NCBI GenBank assembly: GCA_035258565.1
Contig: DATFXF010000390.1
Location: 1 to 16,890, forward strand
Reading direction: 5' to 3'
DNA: 16,890 bases
Source: DATFXF01 sp035258565
GTDB lineage: Bacteria; Acidobacteriota; Terriglobia; Acidiferrales; UBA7541
Below the pieces are notes generated by a model that saw only the letters and a program-made list of their open reading frames with translations, was not told where the DNA came from and made no database searches. Both the position numbers and the translations under genes were made by a program. Of the stretch, positions 7,302 through 14,200 are shown piece after piece; the stretch's first letter is position 1; every line of letters starts with the position of its first letter.

Positions 7302-8390
7302 ATGAAGACACCGACGAGTGCGCGTCGGCGAGGTGAACTCGAGAGAGCCGCTCGAAGAGCGCCTGGGAAATATGGCCGGCGCGTTTGTGGTTCGCGGCTT
7401 CAACCTCGACCCGAACGGAGCCTCGCCAAGATCTCCCCAGGGGCTCTCGCCGCTGGGATTCGCGCCTTTCGAGTTCGGTTAGCTCATGCCGTGGCGAGCT
7501 GGCAGCTCACCCTCGCGACCCCCTTGCTGTTCTTGCCGGCCTTGGCCGCGGCGGCCCCGCGAGTGGAAAAGCTTGCGCCAGACCTTTACGCCTATGTCAG
7601 CGACAACGATCACAGCTCGAACTCAACGTTTCTCGTCGGCCGGCACGGCATCTTGGTCGTGGATACCGGGCTCAACACGGTCGAAGGCAAGAAGCTCCTC
7701 GAAGAAATCCGGAAAATCTCGCCTTTGCCGGTCAAGTTCATTGTCACGACGCACTACCATCTCGACCACCAGGGCGGCAATGGCGTCGTCGGCCCGGACG
7801 CGACCGTCATTAGCTCACCCTTCACACGCGAACGCACCCTGGAATTCATCGAGCAAATGCGCGAGCGCCAGGCCAAGGCCCCCGGTCCATCGGCGCCCGA
7901 GCCCGCGTTTCGCGTCGCCGCCCAGACTTTTGTCGAGAAGATGATTGTCTATTTGGATGATGATCCCATCGAGCTCATCGCTCCGGGCCCGGCGCACACC
8001 CTGGGAGATGTCTATGTCTACTTCCCCAGGCAGCACACCGTTGCCACTGGCGATCTCTATCTCACCAACTGCTCGCCCGCCATGGATCAGGGCAGCGCCC
8101 GGAACTGGGTTCGCGCTCTCGACGCCATCCTCGAGTTGCCTGCTGAACATTTCGTCGCTGGCCACTTCGAGGTCGGCACGCGCAAGACCATCACCCGCTT
8201 CCGCGACTACTTGGCTGACCTCACCGTCGAGGTCGAGCGCCTCGCGCGCTCCGGCGCAACTGTCGAGCGGGTGCGACAGCAAATCGACATGAAGAAATAT
8301 TCGGATTTCAGGCAATACCCGCAGTTCCGCGCCACGTTTGCCGACAATGCCGAAGTTCTGTTTCATCAACTTTTCGGGCAACGCCGCTGA
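7302..8390 (+). CDS. Exported metallo-beta-lactamase-fold hydrolase
   Basis: The protein has the complete zinc-site pattern of the metallo-beta-lactamase fold: THYHLDH (150-156: His151, His153, Asp155, His156), GPAHTLGD (His232), TGDLYL (Asp251) and AGHFEVG (His288). It resembles single-domain periplasmic hydrolases of the quinoprotein-relay/SoxH-like group. Numbering is from the ATG at 7302, which has AGGAG 4 nt upstream and lies 7 nt after the receptor stop. However, residues 1-63 are Arg/Ala-rich and not protein-like, and this stretch has only about 51% G+C at third codon positions by hand count. The hydrophobic segment TLATPLLFLPALAAAAP (70-86) looks like a signal peptide starting at GTG 7491 (residue 64). 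The real start may therefore be 7491, giving 299 residues. Substrate unknown. Cotranscription with the receptor is likely. Confidence 0.88.
   Translation: MKTPTSARRRGELERAARRAPGKYGRRVCGSRLQPRPERSLAKISPGALAAGIRAFRVRLAHAVASWQLTLATPLLFLPALAAAAPRVEKLAPDLYAYVSDNDHSSNSTFLVGRHGILVVDTGLNTVEGKKLLEEIRKISPLPVKFIVTTHYHLDHQGGNGVVGPDATVISSPFTRERTLEFIEQMRERQAKAPGPSAPEPAFRVAAQTFVEKMIVYLDDDPIELIAPGPAHTLGDVYVYFPRQHTVATGDLYLTNCSPAMDQGSARNWVRALDAILELPAEHFVAGHFEVGTRKTITRFRDYLADLTVEVERLARSGATVERVRQQIDMKKYSDFRQYPQFRATFADNAEVLFHQLFGQRR
7318..7482 (+). other. Hidden reading frame overlapping the start of the beta-lactamase-fold gene
   Basis: In a different frame from the annotated CDS, codons run from GTG 7318 to TAG 7480-7482 and read like protein: REPLEERLGN, then AGAFVVRGFNLDPNGASP and GLSPLGFAPFEFG. 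Hand counting gives about 75% G+C at third positions over 53 codons, against about 51% in the overlapping CDS frame. It ends 8 nt before GTG 7491, the alternative start of the hydrolase. It may be a remnant C-terminus of another gene or a short coupled ORF. No ribosome-binding site is clear. Confidence 0.35.
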
Positions 8391-8436
8391 TGTTTCTCAC
8401 AAATTGCTCTTTGCCTCCTAGGCGCTTACAGGAGCG

Positions 8437-8521
8437 ACATCGACAAAAGTCGTCGATGTGGTGCAAGCACCTTGTTTTCAACTGCCCCAGGGGGCCACTC
8501 GTTCGGGGCGAAGGCCCCGAA
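8437..8521. repeat. Cluster of four adjacent palindromes (REP-like or terminator array)
   Basis: Four perfect inverted repeats lie side by side in the gap between two hydrolase genes: ACATCGAC/GTCGATGT (8437-8444 and 8452-8459, 7-nt loop), GGTGC/GCACC (8460-8471, 2-nt loop), GCCCC/GGGGC (8484-8495, 2-nt loop), and TTCGGGGC/GCCCCGAA (8502-8521, 4-nt loop). The first and last could form stable RNA hairpins. They could terminate transcription after the beta-lactamase-fold gene, form a dispersed extragenic palindromic element, or both. There is no T-run after any of them. Confidence 0.5.
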
Positions 8522-8556
8522 TAAGCGTAGCGCCTTTGCGAGAAACTCCTTCGTCG

Positions 8557-8576
8557 TCCCAATGGGAGAAACGATG
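8557..8576 (+). promoter_or_regulatory. Ribosome-binding site with a small occluding hairpin
   Basis: GGGAG (8564-8568) lies 5 nt before the ATG at 8574 and decides this start over the upstream in-frame ATGs at 8472 and 8562. TCCC (8557-8560) can pair with GGGA (8564-8567) around a 3-nt loop, so the site could be partly masked; the stem is only 4 bp. Confidence 0.45.
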
Positions 8577-9875
8577 AACCGAAGGGCAAGAAGCTTCGCC
8601 AGGGTTGTTTTGTCATCGCTGCTGCTGAACGCCGGCGCCGCCCGGGCCCAGGAAAAGATCACCGCCATACGCGCCGGAAAGCTCATTGACGGCACCGGCG
8701 CCGCTCCCGTCCCGAGCGCCGTGATCCTGGTGCAAGGGAAGCGCATCCTCGCCGCCGGCGCCGGCCTGACCATACCGCAAGGGGCGGAAGTCATCGACCT
8801 CGGCAACCGTACGGTGCTGCCGGGCTTCACGGACATGCACACGCACATCACCTCGGAGGATCCCGGGCCGCGGGGGCTCGAACGGTTGTCGGCCACCGGC
8901 GCCGATTTCACCCTGGTGGGTGCGGTCAATGCGCGGAACATGCTGTTGGCCGGGTTCACTACGGTCCGCGACCTGGGTGCCTACGAGTACGCCGACCTGG
9001 CTTTGAAGCGCGCCATCGAACGGGGCCTGTTCCCCGGCCCGCGGATGTTCGTGGCCACGATCCCCATTTCCGCCACCGGCGGGCACGGTGATCCTACCAA
9101 CGGCCTCAGTCCTTTCGTCGAGTTGAACATTCCCAGCGGCGTGGCCAACGGAGTCGAAGCGGTGCGCGCCAAGGTCCGCGAGTTGGTGAAATACGGCGCC
9201 GACCAGATCAAGTTCATGGCAACAGGCGGCACGCTTTCCCGGGGCGATAAGCCCACCGCTCAGCAATATTCCGAAGAGGAGATGAGGGCCATCATCGAAG
9301 AAGCACACCGCCTCGGAGTCAAGGTGGCTAGCCACGCCCATGGAAACGAGGGGATCAAGACCGCGGTGCGCGCCGGCGTAGATTCCATCGAGCACGGCAT
9401 TTACCTCGATGAGGAAGCGTGCCAGATGATGATCCGGCACGGCACCTATCTGGTCCCTACGCTTTGGATCGTGGATGCCTTCGATGCGCGGTACAAGGAA
9501 TGGCGTCTTCCTCCCTGGGCAGTGGAGAAGATTCAGACCTCAGGCTTCATTCCTACAGCCAAGAGGAGCGTCGATCTGGCCATCCGCATGGGAGTGAAAA
9601 TCGCCCTGGGCACGGATGCCGGCGTAGGCGAGCATGCTCTGAGTGCCAAGGAGTTTACCGCTTACGTACACCACGGCATGAAGCCGATGGACGCCATCCT
9701 CGCCGGCACCCTGAACGCCGCGCGGCTTCTCGGGCGCGAAAGGGAGCTGGGGACCATCGAGGCCGGCAAGTTCGCCGACATCGTGGCCGTCGAGGGGAAC
9801 CCGCTCGAGAACATCCAGGTGCTTGAGACCGTAAAGTTTGTGATGAAAGAAGGTCAGGTCTACAAGCGGGAGTAA
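8574..9875 (+). CDS. Exported amidohydrolase (prolidase / imidazolonepropionase-like)
   Basis: A 433-residue metal-dependent amidohydrolase with a signal peptide (MNRRARSFARVV... to ARAQ at about 26). The metal-site residues of the amidohydrolase superfamily are all present: GFTDMHTH (His89, His91), the bridging lysine in QIKFMATGG (Lys213), VASHAHG (His254, His256), SIEHG (His274) and ALGTDAG (Asp348). The AVNARNMLLAGFTTVRDLG block and the GTIEAGKFADIVAVEGNPLENI tail are typical of the group containing Xaa-Arg/Lys and Xaa-Pro dipeptidases and imidazolonepropionase-like enzymes. A secreted dipeptidase or cyclic-amide hydrolase is the best guess. The start at 8574 is chosen for its GGGAG site and because it gives a proper signal peptide. 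It follows the palindrome cluster and precedes a second amidohydrolase. The exact substrate is not determinable. Confidence 0.92.
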   Translation: MNRRARSFARVVLSSLLLNAGAARAQEKITAIRAGKLIDGTGAAPVPSAVILVQGKRILAAGAGLTIPQGAEVIDLGNRTVLPGFTDMHTHITSEDPGPRGLERLSATGADFTLVGAVNARNMLLAGFTTVRDLGAYEYADLALKRAIERGLFPGPRMFVATIPISATGGHGDPTNGLSPFVELNIPSGVANGVEAVRAKVRELVKYGADQIKFMATGGTLSRGDKPTAQQYSEEEMRAIIEEAHRLGVKVASHAHGNEGIKTAVRAGVDSIEHGIYLDEEACQMMIRHGTYLVPTLWIVDAFDARYKEWRLPPWAVEKIQTSGFIPTAKRSVDLAIRMGVKIALGTDAGVGEHALSAKEFTAYVHHGMKPMDAILAGTLNAARLLGRERELGTIEAGKFADIVAVEGNPLENIQVLETVKFVMKEGQVYKRE

Positions 9876-9883
9876 CATTGTGG

Positions 9884-9900
9884 GGCGGCTTTATGCCGCC
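9884..9900 (+). terminator. Hairpin just after the amidohydrolase stop
   Basis: GGCGGC (9884-9889) and GCCGCC (9895-9900) form a perfect 6-bp stem around TTTAT, 8 nt after the stop codon. No T-run follows. It may be a terminator or attenuator between the two amidohydrolase genes, or a small dispersed extragenic palindrome. Confidence 0.4.
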
Positions 9901-10002
9901 AATCTTGCCTGCTCCTTGCACAGTGACGAGGCGCAAGGTTGCACCAATAGCCTTGCCTTTTGGATGGAGTGAAGAGAATCTGCCCCGAAGCGTCTTTCCC
10001 TT

Positions 10003-10011
10003 TGCTAGTAT
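10003..10011 (+). promoter_or_regulatory. Extended -10-like element upstream of the D-aminoacylase-like gene
   Basis: TGCTAGTAT (10003-10011) fits an extended -10 (TGn plus TAGTAT). No -35 hexamer is obvious. Together with the 212-nt gap and the hairpin at 9884-9900, it suggests that this gene can be transcribed on its own with a leader of about 70 nt. Confidence 0.3.
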
Positions 10012-10087
10012 GCAATTCTTTTCCTTTGTCAGACGGGAGCGGCTGACCCACGTGCTTGATACCAAGGCCGGCGAAGTCGGAGCAACC

Positions 10088-11782
10088 ATGGTCAAATTGA
10101 TCGTGCTGCTTTGGGTGCTACTGCTCGCGCCATTGAGCGGGTTGGGACAGGAATACGACATTCTTATCCGCAAGGGTCGAGTGGTGGACGGAACCGGCAA
10201 TCCCTGGATTTGTGCGGATGTTGGCGTGACCGGAGACCGCATCACCCTCCTCGGCCGCGCGCCGGCCAATGCGACCGCGCGCCGTGTCATTGATGCTAAA
10301 GGACTGGTGGTTGCGCCCGGATTTATTGACATGCTGGAACAATCCGAGTGGAACCTGCTGATCGACAATCAAGCCTTCAGCAAGCTAACGCAGGGAATCA
10401 CCACGGGGATCACCGGCGAGGGTGGATCCATCGCACCGCAAAACGAGCGGACGCTGCCCGACCGGCGCGATTTTCTCCAGCATTACCATCTCACCGTGGA
10501 CTGGCGCGATCTTGAGGGTTACTTCCGCCGCCTGGAGAGGCAGGGCGCCGGGATTAACCTGGGCACGTTCGTGGGCGCCACCCAGGTACGAAAGTACGTG
10601 CTGGGCAGCGTCGACCGCGCACCGACGGCGGAAGAGCTGGCACGCATGGAGCAGCTCGTGGATGCGGCTATGCGACAAGGGGCCATGGGCGTCTCCACAT
10701 CGTTGATCTACGCCCCCGCCTTTTACGCTAAGACCGGTGAATTAATTGCGATGGCGAAGGTCGCGTCCAAGTACGGGGGAATCTACGCAACGCACATCAG
10801 GAACGAGGGTGATCGCGAGATGCAAGCGCTCGAGGAGGCATTTCGCATCGGACGCGAAGCGAACATACCTGTTGAGATATGGCATCTGAAGGTCAGCGGC
10901 CGGCAGAACTGGGGCAAGATGCGCGATGTGATTGCCGCCATCGAAGCTGCACGAGCGTCCGGGACGGATGTCACTGCTGACCAATATCCCTACACCGCCT
11001 CGGCCACCTCACTCGGTGCAACCATTCCGCCCAAGTATCACGAAGGCGGTTCGGAGGAGTTTGTTAACCGGTTGAAGGATCCGCAGGTGCGGACGGCCAT
11101 CCGGCAAGAGCTCACCGGGGGTGATGAGAAGACGGAAAATATGTGGCGGGGCACGGGCGGACCCCAAGGCATTTTGGTTTCTTCTGTCCTGGACCCTTCA
11201 CTCAGACATTACGAGGGCAAAACCATCGCACAGATCGCGGCCGGGGAACACAAGGACCCGTTGGATGCCTTGTTGGACCTAGTGATTGCCGGCAAGGACC
11301 ACGTTGGAGCGGTCTACTTCACGATGAACGAAGACGATGTGAAACATGCAATGCAACAGCAGTTCGTTAGCGTGGGAACGGACGCAGGGGCAGTCAACAT
11401 CCGAGGTCCATTAAACGAGTCGAAGACGCACCCGCGCGCTTACGGCAGCTTTGCACGCATTCTCGGGCGGTATGTGCGTGACCAGCGCCTGCTCACGCTG
11501 GAGCAGGCCATCCGGAAATTCACCAGCCTGCCAGCGCAGCGAGTAGGTTTGCGGGACCGAGGCACGTTGCGCACCGGCGGGTTCGCCGATATTACGGTTT
11601 TCGATCTAGCGGCAGTCAACGACGTAGCCACCTTCGAGGATCCCCACCGCCCGTCGATCGGCATCGAATACGTACTTGTCAACGGTGTAATTTCGCTGGA
11701 CCAGGGCAAACTCACCGGCCGACTCGGGGGACGGCCGCTTCGAGGGCCCGGGTATCAGGCGCATGGAGGTGTGCAGCCGTAG
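10088..11782 (+). CDS. Exported D-aminoacylase-like amidohydrolase with altered metal site
   Basis: A 564-residue member of the N-acyl-D-amino-acid deacylase/dihydroorotase-like amidohydrolase group with a signal peptide (MVKLIVLLWVLLLAPLSG). Conserved parts: DILIRKGRVVDGTG (24-37), APGFID (76-81), THIRNEG (His236), IWHLKVSG (His266), DQYPYTAS (298-305), VGTDAG (Asp432) and THPRAYGSFARIL (447-459). In classical D-aminoacylase the GFIDxHxH pair and a cysteine also bind zinc; here these positions read GFIDMLEQSE and TGEGGS, so both histidines and the cysteine are replaced. I recall related proteins with the same replacement, so this looks like a subfamily and not a decayed gene. The frame is open from 9878 but ATG 10088 has GGAG 5 nt upstream and starts the signal peptide. 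The role is likely hydrolysis of an N-acyl or amide bond in the periplasm; substrate unknown. Confidence 0.9.
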   Translation: MVKLIVLLWVLLLAPLSGLGQEYDILIRKGRVVDGTGNPWICADVGVTGDRITLLGRAPANATARRVIDAKGLVVAPGFIDMLEQSEWNLLIDNQAFSKLTQGITTGITGEGGSIAPQNERTLPDRRDFLQHYHLTVDWRDLEGYFRRLERQGAGINLGTFVGATQVRKYVLGSVDRAPTAEELARMEQLVDAAMRQGAMGVSTSLIYAPAFYAKTGELIAMAKVASKYGGIYATHIRNEGDREMQALEEAFRIGREANIPVEIWHLKVSGRQNWGKMRDVIAAIEAARASGTDVTADQYPYTASATSLGATIPPKYHEGGSEEFVNRLKDPQVRTAIRQELTGGDEKTENMWRGTGGPQGILVSSVLDPSLRHYEGKTIAQIAAGEHKDPLDALLDLVIAGKDHVGAVYFTMNEDDVKHAMQQQFVSVGTDAGAVNIRGPLNESKTHPRAYGSFARILGRYVRDQRLLTLEQAIRKFTSLPAQRVGLRDRGTLRTGGFADITVFDLAAVNDVATFEDPHRPSIGIEYVLVNGVISLDQGKLTGRLGGRPLRGPGYQAHGGVQP

Positions 11783-12040
11783 CTGGATTCGGGATCGCGA
11801 AGTGCTCGGTGGAAGGAATCCGCACGGCCAGCAAGAAGTCAGCTGCGCGGCCGACTGGTTGCGGCGCGGCAAGCTCACTCTACCTTCCCGAGCCCTTTCC
11901 TAGGGCCGGATTCTCCTAATCCCGCACTCCCGGTGAATCAAGCTGCCTGCCGACCTGCCTGCGCGAAAGGTTTCCCTTTTGATTCCGAAAGGAAGGTCTC
12001 CCCGGGACAATCAAAATGGCTGTCAAAGCCCGACCGGGAT

Positions 12041-13198
12041 CTAAAAGCGTCTCACCAATAGCACACTCTGGTCATCCATTTGTTTTCCGAACCTCCTCAC
12101 CTCTGCTAGAAGTATTTCGCAGATAATCTTCAGAGACTCCGTGGAATGCTGTGTCACCTGCTGTTTGACTCTTTCGAGCCCGTACTCTTCCTCCTTGTCA
12201 TTTGTGGCTTCGGTCAGCCCGTCCGTCAAGAGAATCGCGATGTCACCGCTTGAGAATTCCACTCGAGAAGTGGTGAACTCCTGCTCTTTGAAGATTCCAA
12301 TGGGTGGATTTGACGTAGAAAGTTCGCAGACCGATCCAGTTGCGCTGCGGAAGTGCAAAATAGGGAGGTGACCTGCAGTCGCGAAATGGAGATCATTGGA
12401 GCTCCCAAGCGCCACGTAAGCCAGGGTCACAAACGTATCCGCCGCTGTCAATTCAGAGATGACGCGATTCAAACTCTCGAGGAACGCGTGCGATCCCGAT
12501 ATGGTGACGAGCCTCATCCGCGCAGCGCTCTTCACCATAGCCATCAATACGCCAGACGGTACGCCGTGACCGGAAACATCTGCCAGATAGCCAATCCAAT
12601 GGCTCCCGTCTTGCACCAGATCAACCAAGTCGCCACCCATTTCCCCACCGGGAACTGACACCCCATAGAATTCGTGTTGTGACGTAGACGTAGCAATCGG
12701 AGGTACCAGGCGGCGGTGTATTTGTTGGGCAAGTTCAATTTCCGTTTGGACCCGAAAATAGTGCAGACCTTGTCTTCTGACGAATCGAACGAAGAGAACA
12801 TAGCCGAGTAAAATGGCAACAAGGCACCCAATTACATCCGCCCCGGCCGCGGTGCTAGCGACTTGGGCCCAGTCTACAGCGACAGGTCTTAGAAACCTGA
12901 GGTGGGGAACGGCGAGAGCCAAGGCCACGTGCACAGCTACCAGGACCGGTAGAAGCTTTGGCGCTCGCAGGAAGCAAAAGCCGTACGCGACACCTATCGC
13001 ACCACCCATGAAAACCAGGAAAAGTATGTGCGCGGTCCGACCGGGCGTCGGATTAGCCAAGTCAAGTAGGAATCCGACACCGGAAGACGTGAAAAACACG
13101 GCTTCCAAGAATTGCAGTCGTGCTTCCCACGGCATGGTGCCCCAAATTCCTCGCGAGCTCGAAAATGTTCCCAACTTCGCAAGATAAGTGAAGCGCAT
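12041..13198 (-). CDS. Membrane-anchored PP2C-type serine phosphatase (SpoIIE/RsbU family)
   Basis: A 385-residue protein. The N-terminal 140 residues hold about four hydrophobic segments (roughly 28-46, 56-76, 82-100 and 118-138). A short linker EIELAQQIHRRLVPP (153-167), typical of RsbU-type phosphatases, leads into the SpoIIE/PP2C domain. Metal-binding motifs are intact: GGEMGGDLVD (184-193), LADVSGHGVPSG (205-216), LLTDGLTEATN (323-333) and DDQSVLLV (376-383). The family dephosphorylates anti-anti-sigma or STAS proteins in partner-switching control of stress or development. No sigma, anti-sigma or STAS gene is nearby, so the target is elsewhere. The ATG at 13198 lacks a Shine-Dalgarno, but TATGAT (minus strand, 13208-13213) lies 9 nt upstream, suggesting a nearly leaderless mRNA. 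ATG at 13135 is an alternative start. Confidence 0.9.
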   Translation of the reverse strand: MRFTYLAKLGTFSSSRGIWGTMPWEARLQFLEAVFFTSSGVGFLLDLANPTPGRTAHILFLVFMGGAIGVAYGFCFLRAPKLLPVLVAVHVALALAVPHLRFLRPVAVDWAQVASTAAGADVIGCLVAILLGYVLFVRFVRRQGLHYFRVQTEIELAQQIHRRLVPPIATSTSQHEFYGVSVPGGEMGGDLVDLVQDGSHWIGYLADVSGHGVPSGVLMAMVKSAARMRLVTISGSHAFLESLNRVISELTAADTFVTLAYVALGSSNDLHFATAGHLPILHFRSATGSVCELSTSNPPIGIFKEQEFTTSRVEFSSGDIAILLTDGLTEATNDKEEEYGLERVKQQVTQHSTESLKIICEILLAEVRRFGKQMDDQSVLLVRRF

Positions 13199-13264
13199 GC
13201 TCAGCGCATCATAGAAGAAGACGGGGCATGAGAGAAGACCGACAGAAATACTCCCCTCAAGATT

Positions 13265-13405
13265 TCATTCAGTCTGACCCAGAAACGGTTTCTTTTTTGG
13301 TGCGGGCGAAAACTCCTCCCGCTCGACTCCTCCAACACTTACAGATTGAAGTCCGCCAACGTTCTGATATACGGCCGCAAGGACGGACAGCAGAGAGGTC
13401 CAGTT
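13265..13405 (-). pseudogene. Unidentified coding remnant next to the broken regulator
   Basis: On the minus strand this frame reads SLLSVLAAVYQNVGGLQSV then VEREEFSPAPKKKPFLGQTE and ends with TGA at 13265-13267. It looks like the natural C-terminal tail of some protein, but I do not recognise it. It is directly fused to the end of the broken winged-helix/TolB regulator with no start codon or ribosome site of its own. Confidence 0.25.
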
Positions 13406-14200
13406 AAAGCTGTATTGCATGGGCAATGGCTTGGGCGACCTCACTCTGCAAGGTGAGCACATCGCCGAGATTGCGTTCATACGTGCTTGCCCAAGGTGCC
13501 GCTCCGCCAATCGGACCACCGGCTCCTTCCACGACGCCGTCTACGTTCAATTCCTTGACGATCTCCGGAAGCGGTTTGCGGGTACCCTTGTAGCGCATCA
13601 CCGACGTTCGCGAGATCACTCGCAGGGCGCTGATCTGCGCTAGGTCAGTGATGACGGCATCGGTCATACCATCGGCGAAGTACTCTTGCGCCGGGTCGCC
13701 GCTGAGGTTTTCCAACGGCGACACGGCAAGGGATTGAATCTTGGGAGGAATGGTCTTTCCCTGCACCCGCTGCCGCAGGCTGGGCAAATACAACGCGAGC
13801 AACAGCGCGAGGCCGGCGCCCGCTGCGAGAGCGACGCCCCAGAGGCTTCGGGCGAAGTCCGGCTTCGGCGACTGTCGGCGCATCTTCTGCGGGCTTGGCG
13901 ATCGAGGCTGCCTCGGCTTGCGGCGCGCCGTTGCTTGGCAGGGCGCCAGGCGCGACCACTGGAGTGGCATCCTCGACGGAAGCAATGAAGCGATAGCCTC
14001 GGCGGGGAAGCGTCTCGACGTAGCGCGGGCTTTCGGCCGTGTCGCTCAAAGCGTCGCGCAGCCTCTTGATGGCTGTGTTGAGGCCGACATCGAAGTCCAC
14101 GAAAGTGTCCGCGGGCCAAAGCTTCTGGCGCAGTTCTTCTCGCGTGACCACCTCACCAGGACGCTCCAACAGCAAGGCCAGGACCTGAAAGGGCTCTCGG
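13404..14200 (-). pseudogene. Broken winged-helix / TolB-like regulator
   Basis: The remnant starts in mid-domain at about 14196 with EPFQVLALLLERPGEVV, then runs TREELRQKLW, FVDFDVGLNTAIKRLRDAL and RYVETLPRRGYRFIA, an OmpR/CadC-type winged helix lacking its first strands and start codon. Near 13860-13900 the reading switches frame; the second frame has a membrane segment (GVALAAGAGLALLLALYLP) and a TolB-like domain: SLAVSPLENLSGDPAQEYFA, DGMTDAVITDLAQ and RVISRTSVMRYKG. After VVEG about 15 expected residues are missing and the frame wanders out and back before ASTYERNLGDVLTLQSEVA. The frame then stops at AIQL where the family normally continues into TPR repeats. Truncation at both ends, a frameshift and an internal deletion make this a decayed gene. 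The end of a protein of the same family lies at the window start. Confidence 0.8.

Noticed and set aside
8472..8573. Extended N-terminus for the amidohydrolase from ATG 8472
   Set aside because: The extension translates the palindrome cluster and would place 34 residues before the signal peptide; ATG 8574 has an ideal ribosome site.
9878..10087. Extended N-terminus for the D-aminoacylase-like protein from the upstream start at 9878
   Set aside because: It would add 70 non-conserved residues ahead of a clear signal peptide; GGAG lies 5 nt before ATG 10088.
11972..11994. Weak hairpin (TTCC(C)TTT / AAAGGAA) between the convergent D-aminoacylase and phosphatase genes
   Set aside because: It needs a bulge and has no T-run; not strong enough to call a terminator.
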